A DNA stretch of 64,000 nt. Origin: Rhizobium leguminosarum bv. viciae USDA 2370 (GTDB lineage Bacteria > Pseudomonadota > Alphaproteobacteria > Rhizobiales > Rhizobiaceae). Below, piece by piece: positions 9,053 through 17,300 of this stretch; the stretch's first letter is position 1, and the number at the start of each line of letters is the position of its first letter. The notes beneath the pieces are model-generated. The model made no database searches and had not been told where the DNA came from. It was given only the letters and a program-made list of their open reading frames with translations. The DNA lies in contig NZ_MRDL01000047.1 of NCBI RefSeq assembly GCF_002008365.1, positions 287,275 to 351,274 of the forward strand, read 5' to 3'. The translations under genes and the position numbers were made by a program.

Positions 9053-9105
9053 GCCCCTCGGCATGAAGAAGCTCCTCTTCGCAGAGAGAACTGAGGGGCT
9101 GTTTT
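9053..9105 (+). terminator. Probable terminator after the DUF3563 gene
   Basis: Outer arms GCCCCTC (9053-9059) and GAGGGGC (9093-9099) enclose a smaller hairpin (GAAGA...TCTTC), and TGTTTTT follows. The stem is long and branched, but the T-run supports termination. Confidence 0.55.
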
Positions 9106-9164
9106 TCGAGCGGTATCATTTGCCGCTCTTGTCATGGCCGTGTGCGCTGCACTAAATACCGGCC

Positions 9165-9755
9165 ATGTTGTTTCGCCGTCGCAAACCTGCGGGATTCAAG
9201 GAAAAGATGCGAGAGCTTTTATGGCCTCGCAAGGGTTTCCTTCGCCCGATCCGTTACCTGACAATGCGCGTCCTGCGCCTGAGCGCTTCGCCGCATGCGG
9301 TTGCCGCCGGCGTCGCTGCGGGTGTCTTCGTCTCGTGGACGCCTTTCATCGGCGTACATTTCGTCATGGCTTTCGTCATCACCTATTTCCTCTCCGGCAG
9401 CATGGTGGCCGCCGCCCTCGGTTGCGCCGCCTTCGGCAATCCGCTGACCTATCCCTTCATCTGGGGCATCACCTGGGAGATCGGACATCTGCTGTTGAGC
9501 CGCGAGGATCACCTGGCCGGACAGACGGTGGATCTCGCCGCCCTTTTCCACAAGCTGAATTTCACTGAGCTATGGAAACCGGTGCTGGAGCCGATGCTGG
9601 TCGGCGCCATTCCGCCGGCGGCCGTCACCTCCGTTGCGCTCTATGCGCTGACATTCTACACCGTGAAGGGTTTTCAGACGCGCCGCCATATACGGCTGAT
9701 GGAGCGGGCGCGCCTGCGCCTTGCCGTTCCGGCCGGCGACATGCCGAGCATATGA
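9165..9755 (+). CDS. DUF2062 membrane protein
   Basis: A 196-residue inner-membrane protein of the DUF2062 family. The basic N-terminus (LFRRRKPAGFKEK) is followed by SPHAVAAGVAAGVFVSWTPFIGVHF, typical of the family, then hydrophobic segments around residues 45-90 and 140-175 and a basic C-terminus. Function is unknown; relatives occur next to lipid or cofactor genes. acpS follows 38 nt downstream in the same direction, so the two are likely cotranscribed. Confidence 0.88.
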   Translation: MLFRRRKPAGFKEKMRELLWPRKGFLRPIRYLTMRVLRLSASPHAVAAGVAAGVFVSWTPFIGVHFVMAFVITYFLSGSMVAAALGCAAFGNPLTYPFIWGITWEIGHLLLSREDHLAGQTVDLAALFHKLNFTELWKPVLEPMLVGAIPPAAVTSVALYALTFYTVKGFQTRRHIRLMERARLRLAVPAGDMPSI

Positions 9756-9793
9756 ACCCGATCAAGAATTCTTAAGCGACGGAAGGTTCCGGC

Positions 9794-10198
9794 ATGATCA
9801 TCGGCATTGGCAGCGATCTGATCGACATTCGCCGTATCGAGAAATCCATCGAGCGCTTCGGCGAGCGCTTCACCCATCGCTGCTTTACCGAGATCGAGCG
9901 CGCGCGTTCCGACCGCCGGGCAAACCGTGCCGAATCTTATGCCAAGCGTTTCGCCGCCAAGGAGGCCTGTTCCAAGGCGCTCGGCACCGGCATAGCGCAG
10001 GGCGTCTTCTGGAAGGACATGGGCGTCGTCAACCTGCCAAGCGGCAAGCCGACCATGGTTTTGTCAGGCGCGGCCGCCCTGATCCTCGAATCGCTGCTGC
10101 CCGCGGGCCACAGGCCCGCCATTCATTTGACAATAACGGATGATTATCCCTTGGCGCAGGCCTTCGTCATTATCGAGGCGTTGCCCGAGAGCCTCTGA
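9794..10198 (+). CDS. acpS: Holo-[acyl-carrier-protein] synthase
   Basis: Transfers 4'-phosphopantetheine from CoA to the serine of acyl carrier protein (acpP lies at 59.9 kb in this window). The 134-residue protein shows the two family signatures: IGSDLIDI with the metal-binding Asp8, and FAAKEACSKALG with Lys56-Glu57. The TGA stop lies within the first unit of a 21-bp tandem repeat. lepB-rnc-era follow, the order seen in many alphaproteobacteria. Confidence 0.96.
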   Translation: MIIGIGSDLIDIRRIEKSIERFGERFTHRCFTEIERARSDRRANRAESYAKRFAAKEACSKALGTGIAQGVFWKDMGVVNLPSGKPTMVLSGAAALILESLLPAGHRPAIHLTITDDYPLAQAFVIIEALPESL

Positions 10199-10292
10199 TC
10201 GCGACCTCGGGAGCGTTGATCGCGACCTCGGGAGCGTTGATCGCGACCCCGGAAGCGTTTGACGCGACCCCGGAAGCGTTTGACGCGACCTC
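10196..10292 (+). repeat. 21-bp tandem repeat at the 3' end of acpS
   Basis: Four consecutive 21-bp units (10196-10216, 10217-10237, 10238-10258, 10259-10279) plus a partial fifth. Units 1 and 2 are identical, and units 3 and 4 differ by a few substitutions. The first unit contains the acpS stop codon. The period equals seven codons. No T-run follows and the units are not spaced, so this is neither a terminator nor a CRISPR. Confidence 0.95.
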
Positions 10293-10396
10293 TCGTCGCT
10301 TTTGATGTTGTCGCCATTGCCGCAACCGGCCGAAGCCGCTAGAGAGAACGACAGAAAGAATTGCGCCGCCGCGGCGTCTTGAAGGAATAAGACTGC

Positions 10397-11140
10397 GTGT
10401 CCGAAAAAGTCGAAGCCAAGCCGAACGCCCTCTGGGAAAATATCAAAGTCATCATCCAGGCGCTGATTTTGGCGATGGTGATCCGAACGGTGCTATTCCA
10501 GCCCTTTACCATTCCGTCCGGTTCGATGATGCCGACGCTGCTCGTCGGCGATTACATCTTCGTCAACAAGTTCGCTTACGGCTATTCGAAATATTCGCTG
10601 CCCTTCTCGCCTGATCTCTTCAGCGGCCGCCTGTTCGGCGCCGATCCGAAGCGTGGCGACATCGTCGTCTTCCGCTTCCCGCCAAACCCCGAGATCGATT
10701 ACATCAAGCGCTGCATCGGCCTGCCGGGCGACCATATCCAGGTTACCGACGGTGTGCTCTACGTCAACGGCAAGCCGGTTCCGAAGGTGGCGGACGGCAG
10801 CTTCACTTCGGATTACAAGCTTGATCCGGGCGCGGATGTGCCGGTGTTCCGCGAAACGCTCGACAACGGCAAGACCTACGACACGCTTGATCAGTCTCCG
10901 GTGTCGCGCGGCGATAACACCCGCGAATTCATCGTGCCGGAAGGCCATTATTTCATGATGGGCGATAACCGCGACAACTCGCTCGACAGCCGCTTCGACG
11001 TCGGATTCGTGCCCGCCGAAAATCTTGTCGGCCGCGCCAGCGTTATCTTCTTCTCGCTTGGCAACGATACCTCCTTCCGCGAAATCTGGAAGTGGCCGAC
11101 GAACATGCGTTGGGACCGCCTCTTCAAGGTTGTTGAATGA
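10397..11140 (+). CDS. lepB: Signal peptidase I
   Basis: Inner-membrane peptidase that removes signal peptides from exported proteins. The 247-residue protein has one N-terminal membrane segment (residues ~17-34). The catalytic serine is Ser43 in PSGSMMPTL and the lysine is Lys104 in YIKRCIGLPGD, the Ser/Lys dyad of the family. The C-terminal GDNRDNSLDSR motif is present. The start is GTG at 10397, with GAAGGA about 10 nt upstream. Its stop overlaps the rnc start by 4 nt (ATGA), implying coupled translation. Confidence 0.97.
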   Translation: MSEKVEAKPNALWENIKVIIQALILAMVIRTVLFQPFTIPSGSMMPTLLVGDYIFVNKFAYGYSKYSLPFSPDLFSGRLFGADPKRGDIVVFRFPPNPEIDYIKRCIGLPGDHIQVTDGVLYVNGKPVPKVADGSFTSDYKLDPGADVPVFRETLDNGKTYDTLDQSPVSRGDNTREFIVPEGHYFMMGDNRDNSLDSRFDVGFVPAENLVGRASVIFFSLGNDTSFREIWKWPTNMRWDRLFKVVE

Positions 11141-11856
11141 GCAAGGCGCAGACGCTTTCTGCGGCGGACCGCGCAAAGCTTGAAGGCCTGATCGGTCATG
11201 ACTTCGCTGAAAAGGAACGCCTGGATCGCGCGCTGACCCATGCCAGCGCCCGTACCGAAAAGGGCGGCAATTACGAACGGCTCGAATTCCTCGGCGACAG
11301 AGTTCTTGGGCTCTGCATCGCCGAGCTTCTGTTTCGCACCTTCGGGACGGCGGGAGAAGGCGAGCTCTCGGTTCGCCTCAACCAACTCGTCAGCGCTGAA
11401 ACCTGCGCTGCGGTTGCCGACGAACTCAATCTTCACCTCTATATCCGTACCGGCGCCGATGTGAAGAAGTTGACCGGCAAGCGCATGATGAACGTGCGCG
11501 CCGACGTCGTCGAAAGCCTGATCGCCGCGATCTATCTCGACGGTGGCCTCGAAGTTGCCCGCCGGTTCATTCTGCGTTACTGGCAGGGCAGGGCAGTGCG
11601 GGCCGATGGCGCTAAGCGCGACGCCAAGACCGAGCTGCAGGAATGGTCGCACGCGAAATTCGGCGTCACGCCGATCTACCGGGTTGATGAACGCAGCGGA
11701 CCGGATCATGATCCGCGCTTCAAGGTGACGGTGGAAGTTGCTGGCATTAAGCCGGAAACCGGCGTAGAGCGGTCGAAGCGTGCCGCCGAACAGGTCGCGG
11801 CAACGAAGATGCTCGAGCGCGAAGGCATTTGGCAGCAATCGTCTGCCGGAAACTGA
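11137..11856 (+). CDS. rnc: Ribonuclease III
   Basis: Double-strand-specific endoribonuclease that processes rRNA precursors and structured mRNAs. The 239-residue protein carries the signature NYERLEFLGDRVLGL, with catalytic Glu47 and Asp54, in its nuclease domain (residues ~15-145). A C-terminal double-stranded-RNA-binding domain (residues ~165-235) ends with KRAAEQVAATKML. It overlaps lepB by 4 nt and is followed 7 nt later by era. Confidence 0.97.
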   Translation: MSKAQTLSAADRAKLEGLIGHDFAEKERLDRALTHASARTEKGGNYERLEFLGDRVLGLCIAELLFRTFGTAGEGELSVRLNQLVSAETCAAVADELNLHLYIRTGADVKKLTGKRMMNVRADVVESLIAAIYLDGGLEVARRFILRYWQGRAVRADGAKRDAKTELQEWSHAKFGVTPIYRVDERSGPDHDPRFKVTVEVAGIKPETGVERSKRAAEQVAATKMLEREGIWQQSSAGN

Positions 11857-11863
11857 CGGGACA

Positions 11864-12805
11864 ATGACACAAGAAGAAGATATCGCGGCCGAAGCTGCCG
11901 CAGAAACCAATGGTCCGACGCATTCGGGCTTCGTCGCGCTGATCGGTCCGACCAATGCCGGCAAGTCGACGCTGGTGAACCGCCTCGTCGGTGCCAAGGT
12001 CTCGATCGTCAGCCATAAGGTGCAGACGACGCGCGCCATCGTTCGCGGCATCGCGATCCACGACAATGCCCAGATCGTTTTCATGGATACGCCTGGTATC
12101 TTCAAGCCGCGCCGCCGGCTTGACCGCGCCATGGTGACTTCGGCCTGGGGCGGTGCGAGGGATGCCGATCTGATCGTGCTGCTGATCGACAGCGAGCGCG
12201 GCTTGCGCGGCGATGCCGAAGCCATCCTCGAAGGCCTCAAGGAAGTCCGGCAGCCGAAGATCCTGCTGCTCAACAAGATCGACCGCGTCAACCGTGAGGA
12301 TCTGCTGGCGCTGACCGCTGCCGCCAACGAGAAGATCGCTTTCGAGCGCACCTTCATGATATCAGCCGAAAACGGCTCCGGCTGCGACGACCTCATGGAC
12401 TATCTGGCGAAAACGCTCCCGGAGGGGCCGTGGTATTATCCGGAAGACCAGATTTCCGATCTGCCGATGCGCCAGCTCGCCGCCGAGATCACCCGCGAGA
12501 AACTGTTTCTGCGCCTGCACCAGGAGCTTCCCTATGCCTCGCATGTCGAAACGGAGAAGTGGGAAGAGCGCAAGGACGGCTCGGTGCGCATCGAGCAGGT
12601 GATCTATCTCGAGCGCGACAGTCAGAAGAAGATCGCGCTCGGCAAGGGTGGTGAAACCATCAAGGCGATATCGACTGCGTCGCGCAAGGAATTGTCGGAG
12701 ATCCTCGAACAGCCGGTCCATCTCTTCCTGTTCGTCAAGGTTCGCGAGAATTGGGGTGATGATCCCGAGCGGTTCCGCGAAATGGGTCTCGATTTCCCGA
12801 AATAA
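11864..12805 (+). CDS. era: GTPase Era
   Basis: Ribosome-associated GTPase needed for 30S subunit assembly, binding the 3' end of 16S rRNA. The 313-residue protein has G1 GPTNAGKS (residues 28-35), G3 DTPG, G4 NKID, and a C-terminal KH domain with GKGGETIKAIS. The ATG at 11864 is chosen because it lies 7 nt after the rnc stop and the G-domain starts a normal distance later; the longer frame upstream overlaps rnc. A strong terminator lies about 105 nt downstream. Confidence 0.97.
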   Translation: MTQEEDIAAEAAAETNGPTHSGFVALIGPTNAGKSTLVNRLVGAKVSIVSHKVQTTRAIVRGIAIHDNAQIVFMDTPGIFKPRRRLDRAMVTSAWGGARDADLIVLLIDSERGLRGDAEAILEGLKEVRQPKILLLNKIDRVNREDLLALTAAANEKIAFERTFMISAENGSGCDDLMDYLAKTLPEGPWYYPEDQISDLPMRQLAAEITREKLFLRLHQELPYASHVETEKWEERKDGSVRIEQVIYLERDSQKKIALGKGGETIKAISTASRKELSEILEQPVHLFLFVKVRENWGDDPERFREMGLDFPK

Positions 12806-12910
12806 GCACGGCAAGGATTTCGGCGGGTTGGCGCCAGCCCTTTGTTTCCGCATAAAAAATCCGCCTCGCTCATGGAACATATCCGTGCCTTGCGCATTCC
12901 GTTCATGAAC

Positions 12911-12938
12911 GGCGCGCCACTGTTGGCGCGCCGATTTT
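12911..12938 (+). terminator. Terminator between era and the Crp/Fnr gene
   Basis: Two copies of GGCGCGCC (12911-12918 and 12925-12932) form a perfect 8-bp stem with a 6-nt loop, followed by GATTTT. It ends the lepB-rnc-era transcript. Because it lies only 19 nt before the next start codon, it may also sit in that gene's leader. Confidence 0.75.
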
Positions 12939-12956
12939 GCGACGGCAAGGGCAAGT

Positions 12957-13709
12957 ATGGCGACGTCGAGACCCATCAATTCTTTCAAGACCCCTTGCGA
13001 GCAATGTCCCTTGCGGCCTCTGCCGCATTTCAGGGAGTTCAGCCGTGATGAGTTAGAGTTCGTCTCGAGCTTCAAGAGGGGTGAGCTTGCCGTCGACGCC
13101 GGCTCCACCATCCTCGTCGAGGGCGCACATAGCGCTCATCTCTTCACGGTGCTCGCCGGCTGGGGCTTCCGCTACAAGATGCTGGAGGACGGACGCCGCC
13201 AGATTCTGAATTATATCATGCCGGGCGACCTGGTCGGCCTGCAGGGAACGATCGCCGGTGAGATGCAGCATTCCGTCGAAGCGCTTTCGCCCGTGTCCCT
13301 TTGTGTCTTCGAGCGTGACAGGCTGATGACGCTCTACAACAAGCACGCCTCGCTCGCCTTCGACATCACCTGGATCGCCGCGCGCGAGGAGCGCATTCTG
13401 GATGAGCATCTCTTGAGCATAGGCCGCCGCACGGCGCTGGAACGAGCAGCCTACCTGATCGCTTTCCTGTTCGAGCGTGGTCGCAAGCTCAATATCTTCA
13501 ACGGCCGCAAATTCATCCCCATCACCCAGCAGCACATTGCCGACACGCTCGGTCTTTCGATCGTTCATACCAACAAGACTTTGAAAAAGCTCAGCGAACG
13601 TGGGTTGATCCGCTGGCAGGAACGCGGCTGCGAGGTGCTGAACGGCGAGGAATTGATGGCGATCGCCGGCTGGGAAGGGCTCGGAGAGGGCAAACGCCCG
13701 TTCATCTAG
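12957..13709 (+). CDS. Crp/Fnr-family transcriptional regulator
   Basis: A 250-residue regulator with an N-terminal cyclic-nucleotide-binding-like beta-roll (~residues 30-130), a long dimer helix, and a C-terminal winged helix-turn-helix (residues ~187-212; ITQQHIADTLGLSIVHTNKTL). Cys14 and Cys17 (CEQC) and Cys116 resemble three of the four Fe-S cysteines of FNR. The position matching FNR Cys29 is not cysteine, so a classical 4Fe-4S cluster is doubtful. The recognition helix SIVHTNKTL lacks the E-x-x-S-R of FNR/FixK, so its target site probably differs from the anaerobox. Confidence 0.85.
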   Translation: MATSRPINSFKTPCEQCPLRPLPHFREFSRDELEFVSSFKRGELAVDAGSTILVEGAHSAHLFTVLAGWGFRYKMLEDGRRQILNYIMPGDLVGLQGTIAGEMQHSVEALSPVSLCVFERDRLMTLYNKHASLAFDITWIAAREERILDEHLLSIGRRTALERAAYLIAFLFERGRKLNIFNGRKFIPITQQHIADTLGLSIVHTNKTLKKLSERGLIRWQERGCEVLNGEELMAIAGWEGLGEGKRPFI

Positions 13710-13979
13710 AGCATTCCTGGCTTTCGGCGTTTGGCTGGAATTGCTCCGGCCAATCAGTTTGGTTATGTCTTTTTTAAATGCAGATTAGCAGCAGGGAAAA
13801 TAAAGTCGGTCGTCATCTTATCCTCCGATTTTGATTCTTACCGACCGGACAGAAAAATGGTTTACTCAGAAAAGGTGGCGGAATTCACCGATGGCGTGCC
13901 ATGCGGGGCACCGGAGGGCAATGATGTTGGCGAAACGGCCGGGGCGCTGCGACAGGCGGCCGACGAGGGGCATGGAATC

Positions 13980-14342
13980 ATGAGCGCAGTCCGTGTTCTG
14001 GTTCTTGAAGACAGTCTGATCATCGCGATGGAGGCGGAGGACATCTTGCGCCTGGCCGGCGTCAAGAGCATCGATATCGTCGGCAGTGTGGAGCAGGCAA
14101 GGGCTGCCATCGCGGCGGAGACATATGATTTCGCCCTTCTCGACGTCAATCTCGGCGAGGGCATGAGTTTCGGATTCGCCCGCCACCTGCTCGATATCGG
14201 CATCCCCTTCGGCTTCGTCAGTGGCTATTCCGATACCGGCGATTTCCCGCCCGACCTGCAACAGATACCGCTTCTGGTGAAGCCGTTCGACGAAACGGCG
14301 ATGCGGGAATTCCTGCAGAGACTTTTCCCGGCTGTCGCCTGA
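13980..14342 (+). CDS. Single-domain response regulator (receiver only)
   Basis: A 120-residue CheY-like receiver with no output domain. The phospho-acceptor is Asp55 (LLDVNLGEG), with the acidic pocket Glu10-Asp11, Ser81 (FVSGYSD) and Lys101 (VKPFD). The start ATG 13980 has GAGGGG at 13965-13970; the frame stays open upstream to 13731 but that part shows no domain. No histidine kinase is adjacent. Stand-alone receivers of this type in rhizobia often act in phosphorelays or general stress signalling, but the partner cannot be named from the sequence. Confidence 0.82.
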   Translation: MSAVRVLVLEDSLIIAMEAEDILRLAGVKSIDIVGSVEQARAAIAAETYDFALLDVNLGEGMSFGFARHLLDIGIPFGFVSGYSDTGDFPPDLQQIPLLVKPFDETAMREFLQRLFPAVA

Positions 14343-14373
14343 CACGGTCCGTGACAGAATCCAGTCCTTGCTG

Positions 14374-14434
14374 ACAGCGCCGCGCGTCTTTCAGACGTGC
14401 AAAGGACGCTGTAACGCGTTGAATTATGCAGTAG
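14374..14434 (+). repeat. Dispersed hairpin repeat, family A (internally deleted copy)
   Basis: Starts with the family's double palindrome (ACAGCG...CGCTGT enclosing GCGCGTC...GACG.GC) and ends with GAATTATGCAGTAG. Compared with the full copies at 32446 and 43198 it lacks about 40 nt between two GAATT/GAACT sites. It lies between the response regulator gene and recO. Confidence 0.85.
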
Positions 14435-14466
14435 GATGGATTCGTCACCCGCAGGGACTTCTTTCG

Positions 14467-15237
14467 ATGCAATGGCAGGACCAGGCGATCATTCTGGGCG
14501 TCAAGCGCCACGGCGAGACGAGCGTCATCGCCGAGGTGATGACGCGTGATCGCGGCCGCCATCTCGGCCTGGTGCGTTCCGGCCGCTCGCGCGCCATGCA
14601 GCCGGTGCTGCAGGCGGGCAATGCCGTCGAGGTCAACTGGCGTGCCCGGCTTGACGAACATCTCGGTGAATTCCGAGTCGAGCCGGTGACACTGCGCGCC
14701 GCCCGCCTGATGGAAACGGCGACCGCCGTCTACGGTGTCCAGGCGATGGGCGCGCTGCTGCGGCTGCTGCCGGAGCGTGACCCGCATCCACACCTCTTCG
14801 AAGCGCTGGAGGTCATCCTCGATCACCTGCATAATCCGGCCGATGCCGGCGAACTCTTCGTGCGTTTCGAGCTTGCTGTGCTGAATGATCTCGGCTTCGG
14901 CCTCGATCTTGCCGAATGCGCTGCGACCGGCGCCCGTTCCGATCTCGTCTATGTCTCGCCGAAATCCGGCCGCGCCGTCAGCCGCACCGCGGGTGAGCCC
15001 TGGGCGGACAAAATGCTGCTCCTGCCGCCGTTCCTCAGCATCGAAGACAACCATGCAGCCGACTTTGATAGTCTCTCGGCTGCATTCCGCCTGACAGGGT
15101 TCTTTCTGCATCGTCATGTCTACGAGCCGCGCGGCATCGAGGCGGCAGCTGCCCGCGACGGTTTCGTTCAGGCGGCGCTCAAGGCGCTTAATCCAGCCTT
15201 GCGGACGCTTTCCGGCCCGAACGGTATTTCCGCCTGA
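14467..15237 (+). CDS. recO: DNA repair protein RecO
   Basis: Mediates loading of RecA on SSB-coated gaps and strand annealing in the RecFOR pathway. The 256-residue protein begins MQWQDQAIILGVKRHGE and continues with TSVIAEVMTRDRGRHLGLVRSG-type sequence of the N-terminal OB fold (residues ~1-80). A helical domain follows. The ATG at 14467 is chosen because the family N-terminus starts there; the open frame reaches upstream through a repeat element, which is unlikely to be coding. Its place downstream of era, with two regulators between, fits rhizobial gene order. Confidence 0.95.
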   Translation: MQWQDQAIILGVKRHGETSVIAEVMTRDRGRHLGLVRSGRSRAMQPVLQAGNAVEVNWRARLDEHLGEFRVEPVTLRAARLMETATAVYGVQAMGALLRLLPERDPHPHLFEALEVILDHLHNPADAGELFVRFELAVLNDLGFGLDLAECAATGARSDLVYVSPKSGRAVSRTAGEPWADKMLLLPPFLSIEDNHAADFDSLSAAFRLTGFFLHRHVYEPRGIEAAAARDGFVQAALKALNPALRTLSGPNGISA

Positions 15238-15338
15238 CCTCGTTTTTTACGGGTGCAAAACATCCTCCGGATTTGGCGGTTTACCTGCTGATGAGCGCTT
15301 CCTATGTCTTCACAGGATTGCCAATCAAGGAGGACCCC

Positions 15339-16334
15339 ATGCTAACCAAGACCGCATCATCGACGACGATCACGCTCTGGAACGGCCGCGAAATTCCGCG
15401 TCTCGGCATGGGATGCTGGGCGATCGGCGGCCCCTTCTTCGCCGGCGACACGCCGCTCGGCTGGGGCGATGTCGACGACGATGAATCCGTGGAGGCGATC
15501 GACCGTGCCATCGAACTCGGCATCCGCTTCTTCGACACGGCCTCGAACTACGGTGCCGGCCACTCGGAGGAAGTGCTCGGCCGGGCGATCGGTAATCGCG
15601 ACGATGTCGTCATCGCCACCAAGTTCGGCTTCGCCACCGATCCGGCAAGCAAGCAGGCAACCGGCGCCTTTGCCGACGAGGCCTTCATCCGCCGTTCGGT
15701 CGAGACCTCGTTGCGCCGCCTGAAGCGCGATCGCCTCGATCTGTTGCAGTTCCACCTCAATGATTTTCCGATGGATCAATCGGATGCCGTCTTCGATACG
15801 CTGGAGGCGCTTCGCACCGAAGGCAAGATCGATGCGTTTGGCTGGAGTACCGATTTTCCGGATCGTGCCGCCCGTCATGTCGGCCGACAGGGCTATGTCT
15901 CGATCCAGCATACGATGAATGTTTTCGAACCGGTGCCGGAGATGATCTCGGTGATCGAGGGGAAGGGCCTGATCTCCATCAATCGTGGCCCACTGGCGAT
16001 GGGGCTGCTGACCGGCAAGTTCACCGCCGACAAAGCGGTGGGCGCGAGGGATGTCCGCGGTGCTGCCCTCGATTGGATGGTCTATTTCAAGGATGGACGT
16101 ATGGCCCCGGAATTCGCCGCACGGCTCGATGCCGTCCGCGATCTCCTGACGTCAGGCAGCCGCACGCTGACGCAGGGCGCGCTTGCCTGGCTCTGGGCAC
16201 GCTCGCCGCGCACCCTTCCCATTCCGGGCTTCCGCACCGTCGCTCAGGTGGAGGAAAATGCTGGCGCGCTGGAGAAGGGACCACTGCCAGCCGATGTCAT
16301 GGCGGGGATCGATGCCGCGCTCGATCGCTTCTGA
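15339..16334 (+). CDS. Aldo/keto reductase
   Basis: A 331-residue NADPH-dependent oxidoreductase of the aldo/keto reductase superfamily; substrate unknown. The TIM-barrel catalytic tetrad is visible as Asp in FFDTASNYG, Tyr in the same motif, Lys in VIATKFG and His in LLQFHLND. The start at 15339 is fixed by AAGGAGGA at 15328-15335. A perfect 17-bp hairpin lies just after the stop, between this gene and the convergent MOSC gene. A second, more distant family member is at 56.6 kb. Confidence 0.9.
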   Translation: MLTKTASSTTITLWNGREIPRLGMGCWAIGGPFFAGDTPLGWGDVDDDESVEAIDRAIELGIRFFDTASNYGAGHSEEVLGRAIGNRDDVVIATKFGFATDPASKQATGAFADEAFIRRSVETSLRRLKRDRLDLLQFHLNDFPMDQSDAVFDTLEALRTEGKIDAFGWSTDFPDRAARHVGRQGYVSIQHTMNVFEPVPEMISVIEGKGLISINRGPLAMGLLTGKFTADKAVGARDVRGAALDWMVYFKDGRMAPEFAARLDAVRDLLTSGSRTLTQGALAWLWARSPRTLPIPGFRTVAQVEENAGALEKGPLPADVMAGIDAALDRF

Positions 16335-16342
16335 GGGTTTTA

Positions 16343-16383
16343 ATGCATGTCGCCCAAAAAGCATGCTTTTGGGCGACATGCAT
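16343..16383. repeat. Dispersed palindrome, family B (copy 1)
   Basis: Perfect 17-bp inverted repeat: ATGCATGTCGCCCAAAA at 16343-16359 and its complement at 16367-16383, with a 7-nt loop. A related copy is at 26804. It sits between two convergent genes and could terminate both, but its recurrence marks it as a repeat element. Confidence 0.9.
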
Positions 16384-16433
16384 AAGTCAAAGACTCAAAG
16401 CGCACGGATGAATCCGGTTTGAAGCGATGCGCT

Positions 16434-17291
16434 TCAGGCTGCAGCTCGACGTTTGAGCGCCCAGCCTTCCGGCCTCTCTTCAACGATGTTGACGGTGTCA
16501 CCGATCGTGACCTTGCCGTTGCCGCGCGGCGTGACGTTCCAGCCGAAAAGCGGGCCGGGCACGCGCCGGTCGGCGGACATGCGGATGCGGCCCATGGCCG
16601 GCATTGGGTTTGGTCCCTCGCGGGACCCGGTCAACTGGTCTTGAGTCGTCATGATGCAGCGGGAGCAGGGTTTGACGAGATCGAAGCGGATGCCGGCGAT
16701 CTCGATCGCCGCCCAGCGGTCCTCCGGCCAGGCCTCGTCGGTATCGATGACGATGTTCGGACGGAAGCGTTCCATGCCGACACTGCCTTCGCCATGGGCG
16801 GCGAGATCGGCATTCAATGCCTTCAGCGAGCCCGTCGTCGTCACCAGGATCTGATAACCGTCGGTAAAGGTGACGGGCGTGGCTTCGCCGGCCCATTCAG
16901 CATTTGCCGTCCGCCGTGCCTGGCCGTCGAAGAAGACCAGGCGCACCTCGCGGCCAAGCCATTCGGAAAGCTGCCGGTTGCTCTCCGGATCGGCGACGGC
17001 GGCGCTGACGGCAGATTTCCACACGGTCACATCCATGCGGTTTTCGGGCTGAGGCGGTGTTACCGATATGTCCGTTTTCCCCTGCATCAGCAGCCGAAAG
17101 GCGGTCGCCTCCGGTCGTACCTCGATGCGTGCGAGGTCGGGCAACTCGCGCTGGGTGATGAAGTGCCCTTGGGCATCGGTGATCATCGCCCGCCGGTCGC
17201 CGGGAAGCCCATAGGCGTCAATGTCGGCGGCCGGCAGCGCAATGCCGCGGGCGCTCTTGAGCGGGTAGATGAAGAGGTCGCTGACACGCAT
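16434..17291 (-). CDS. MOSC-domain protein (YcbX/YiiM-like)
   Basis: A 285-residue protein with an N-terminal MOSC beta-barrel (residues ~1-120; RVSDLFIYPLKSARG) and a C-terminal MOSC domain. The region CSRCIMTTQDQ has the conserved cysteine expected to bind molybdenum cofactor sulfur. Bacterial relatives (YcbX) reduce N-hydroxylated compounds with a partner reductase. AGGAG lies just before the ATG. The gene follows the HD-domain gene by 9 nt, so the two are likely cotranscribed. Confidence 0.9.
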   Translation of the reverse strand: MRVSDLFIYPLKSARGIALPAADIDAYGLPGDRRAMITDAQGHFITQRELPDLARIEVRPEATAFRLLMQGKTDISVTPPQPENRMDVTVWKSAVSAAVADPESNRQLSEWLGREVRLVFFDGQARRTANAEWAGEATPVTFTDGYQILVTTTGSLKALNADLAAHGEGSVGMERFRPNIVIDTDEAWPEDRWAAIEIAGIRFDLVKPCSRCIMTTQDQLTGSREGPNPMPAMGRIRMSADRRVPGPLFGWNVTPRGNGKVTIGDTVNIVEERPEGWALKRRAAA

Positions 17292-17300
17292 CTTGTGCTC

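Noticed and set aside
10196..10292. CRISPR-like array
   Set aside because: Units are contiguous 21-mers without spacers, and no cas gene is near.
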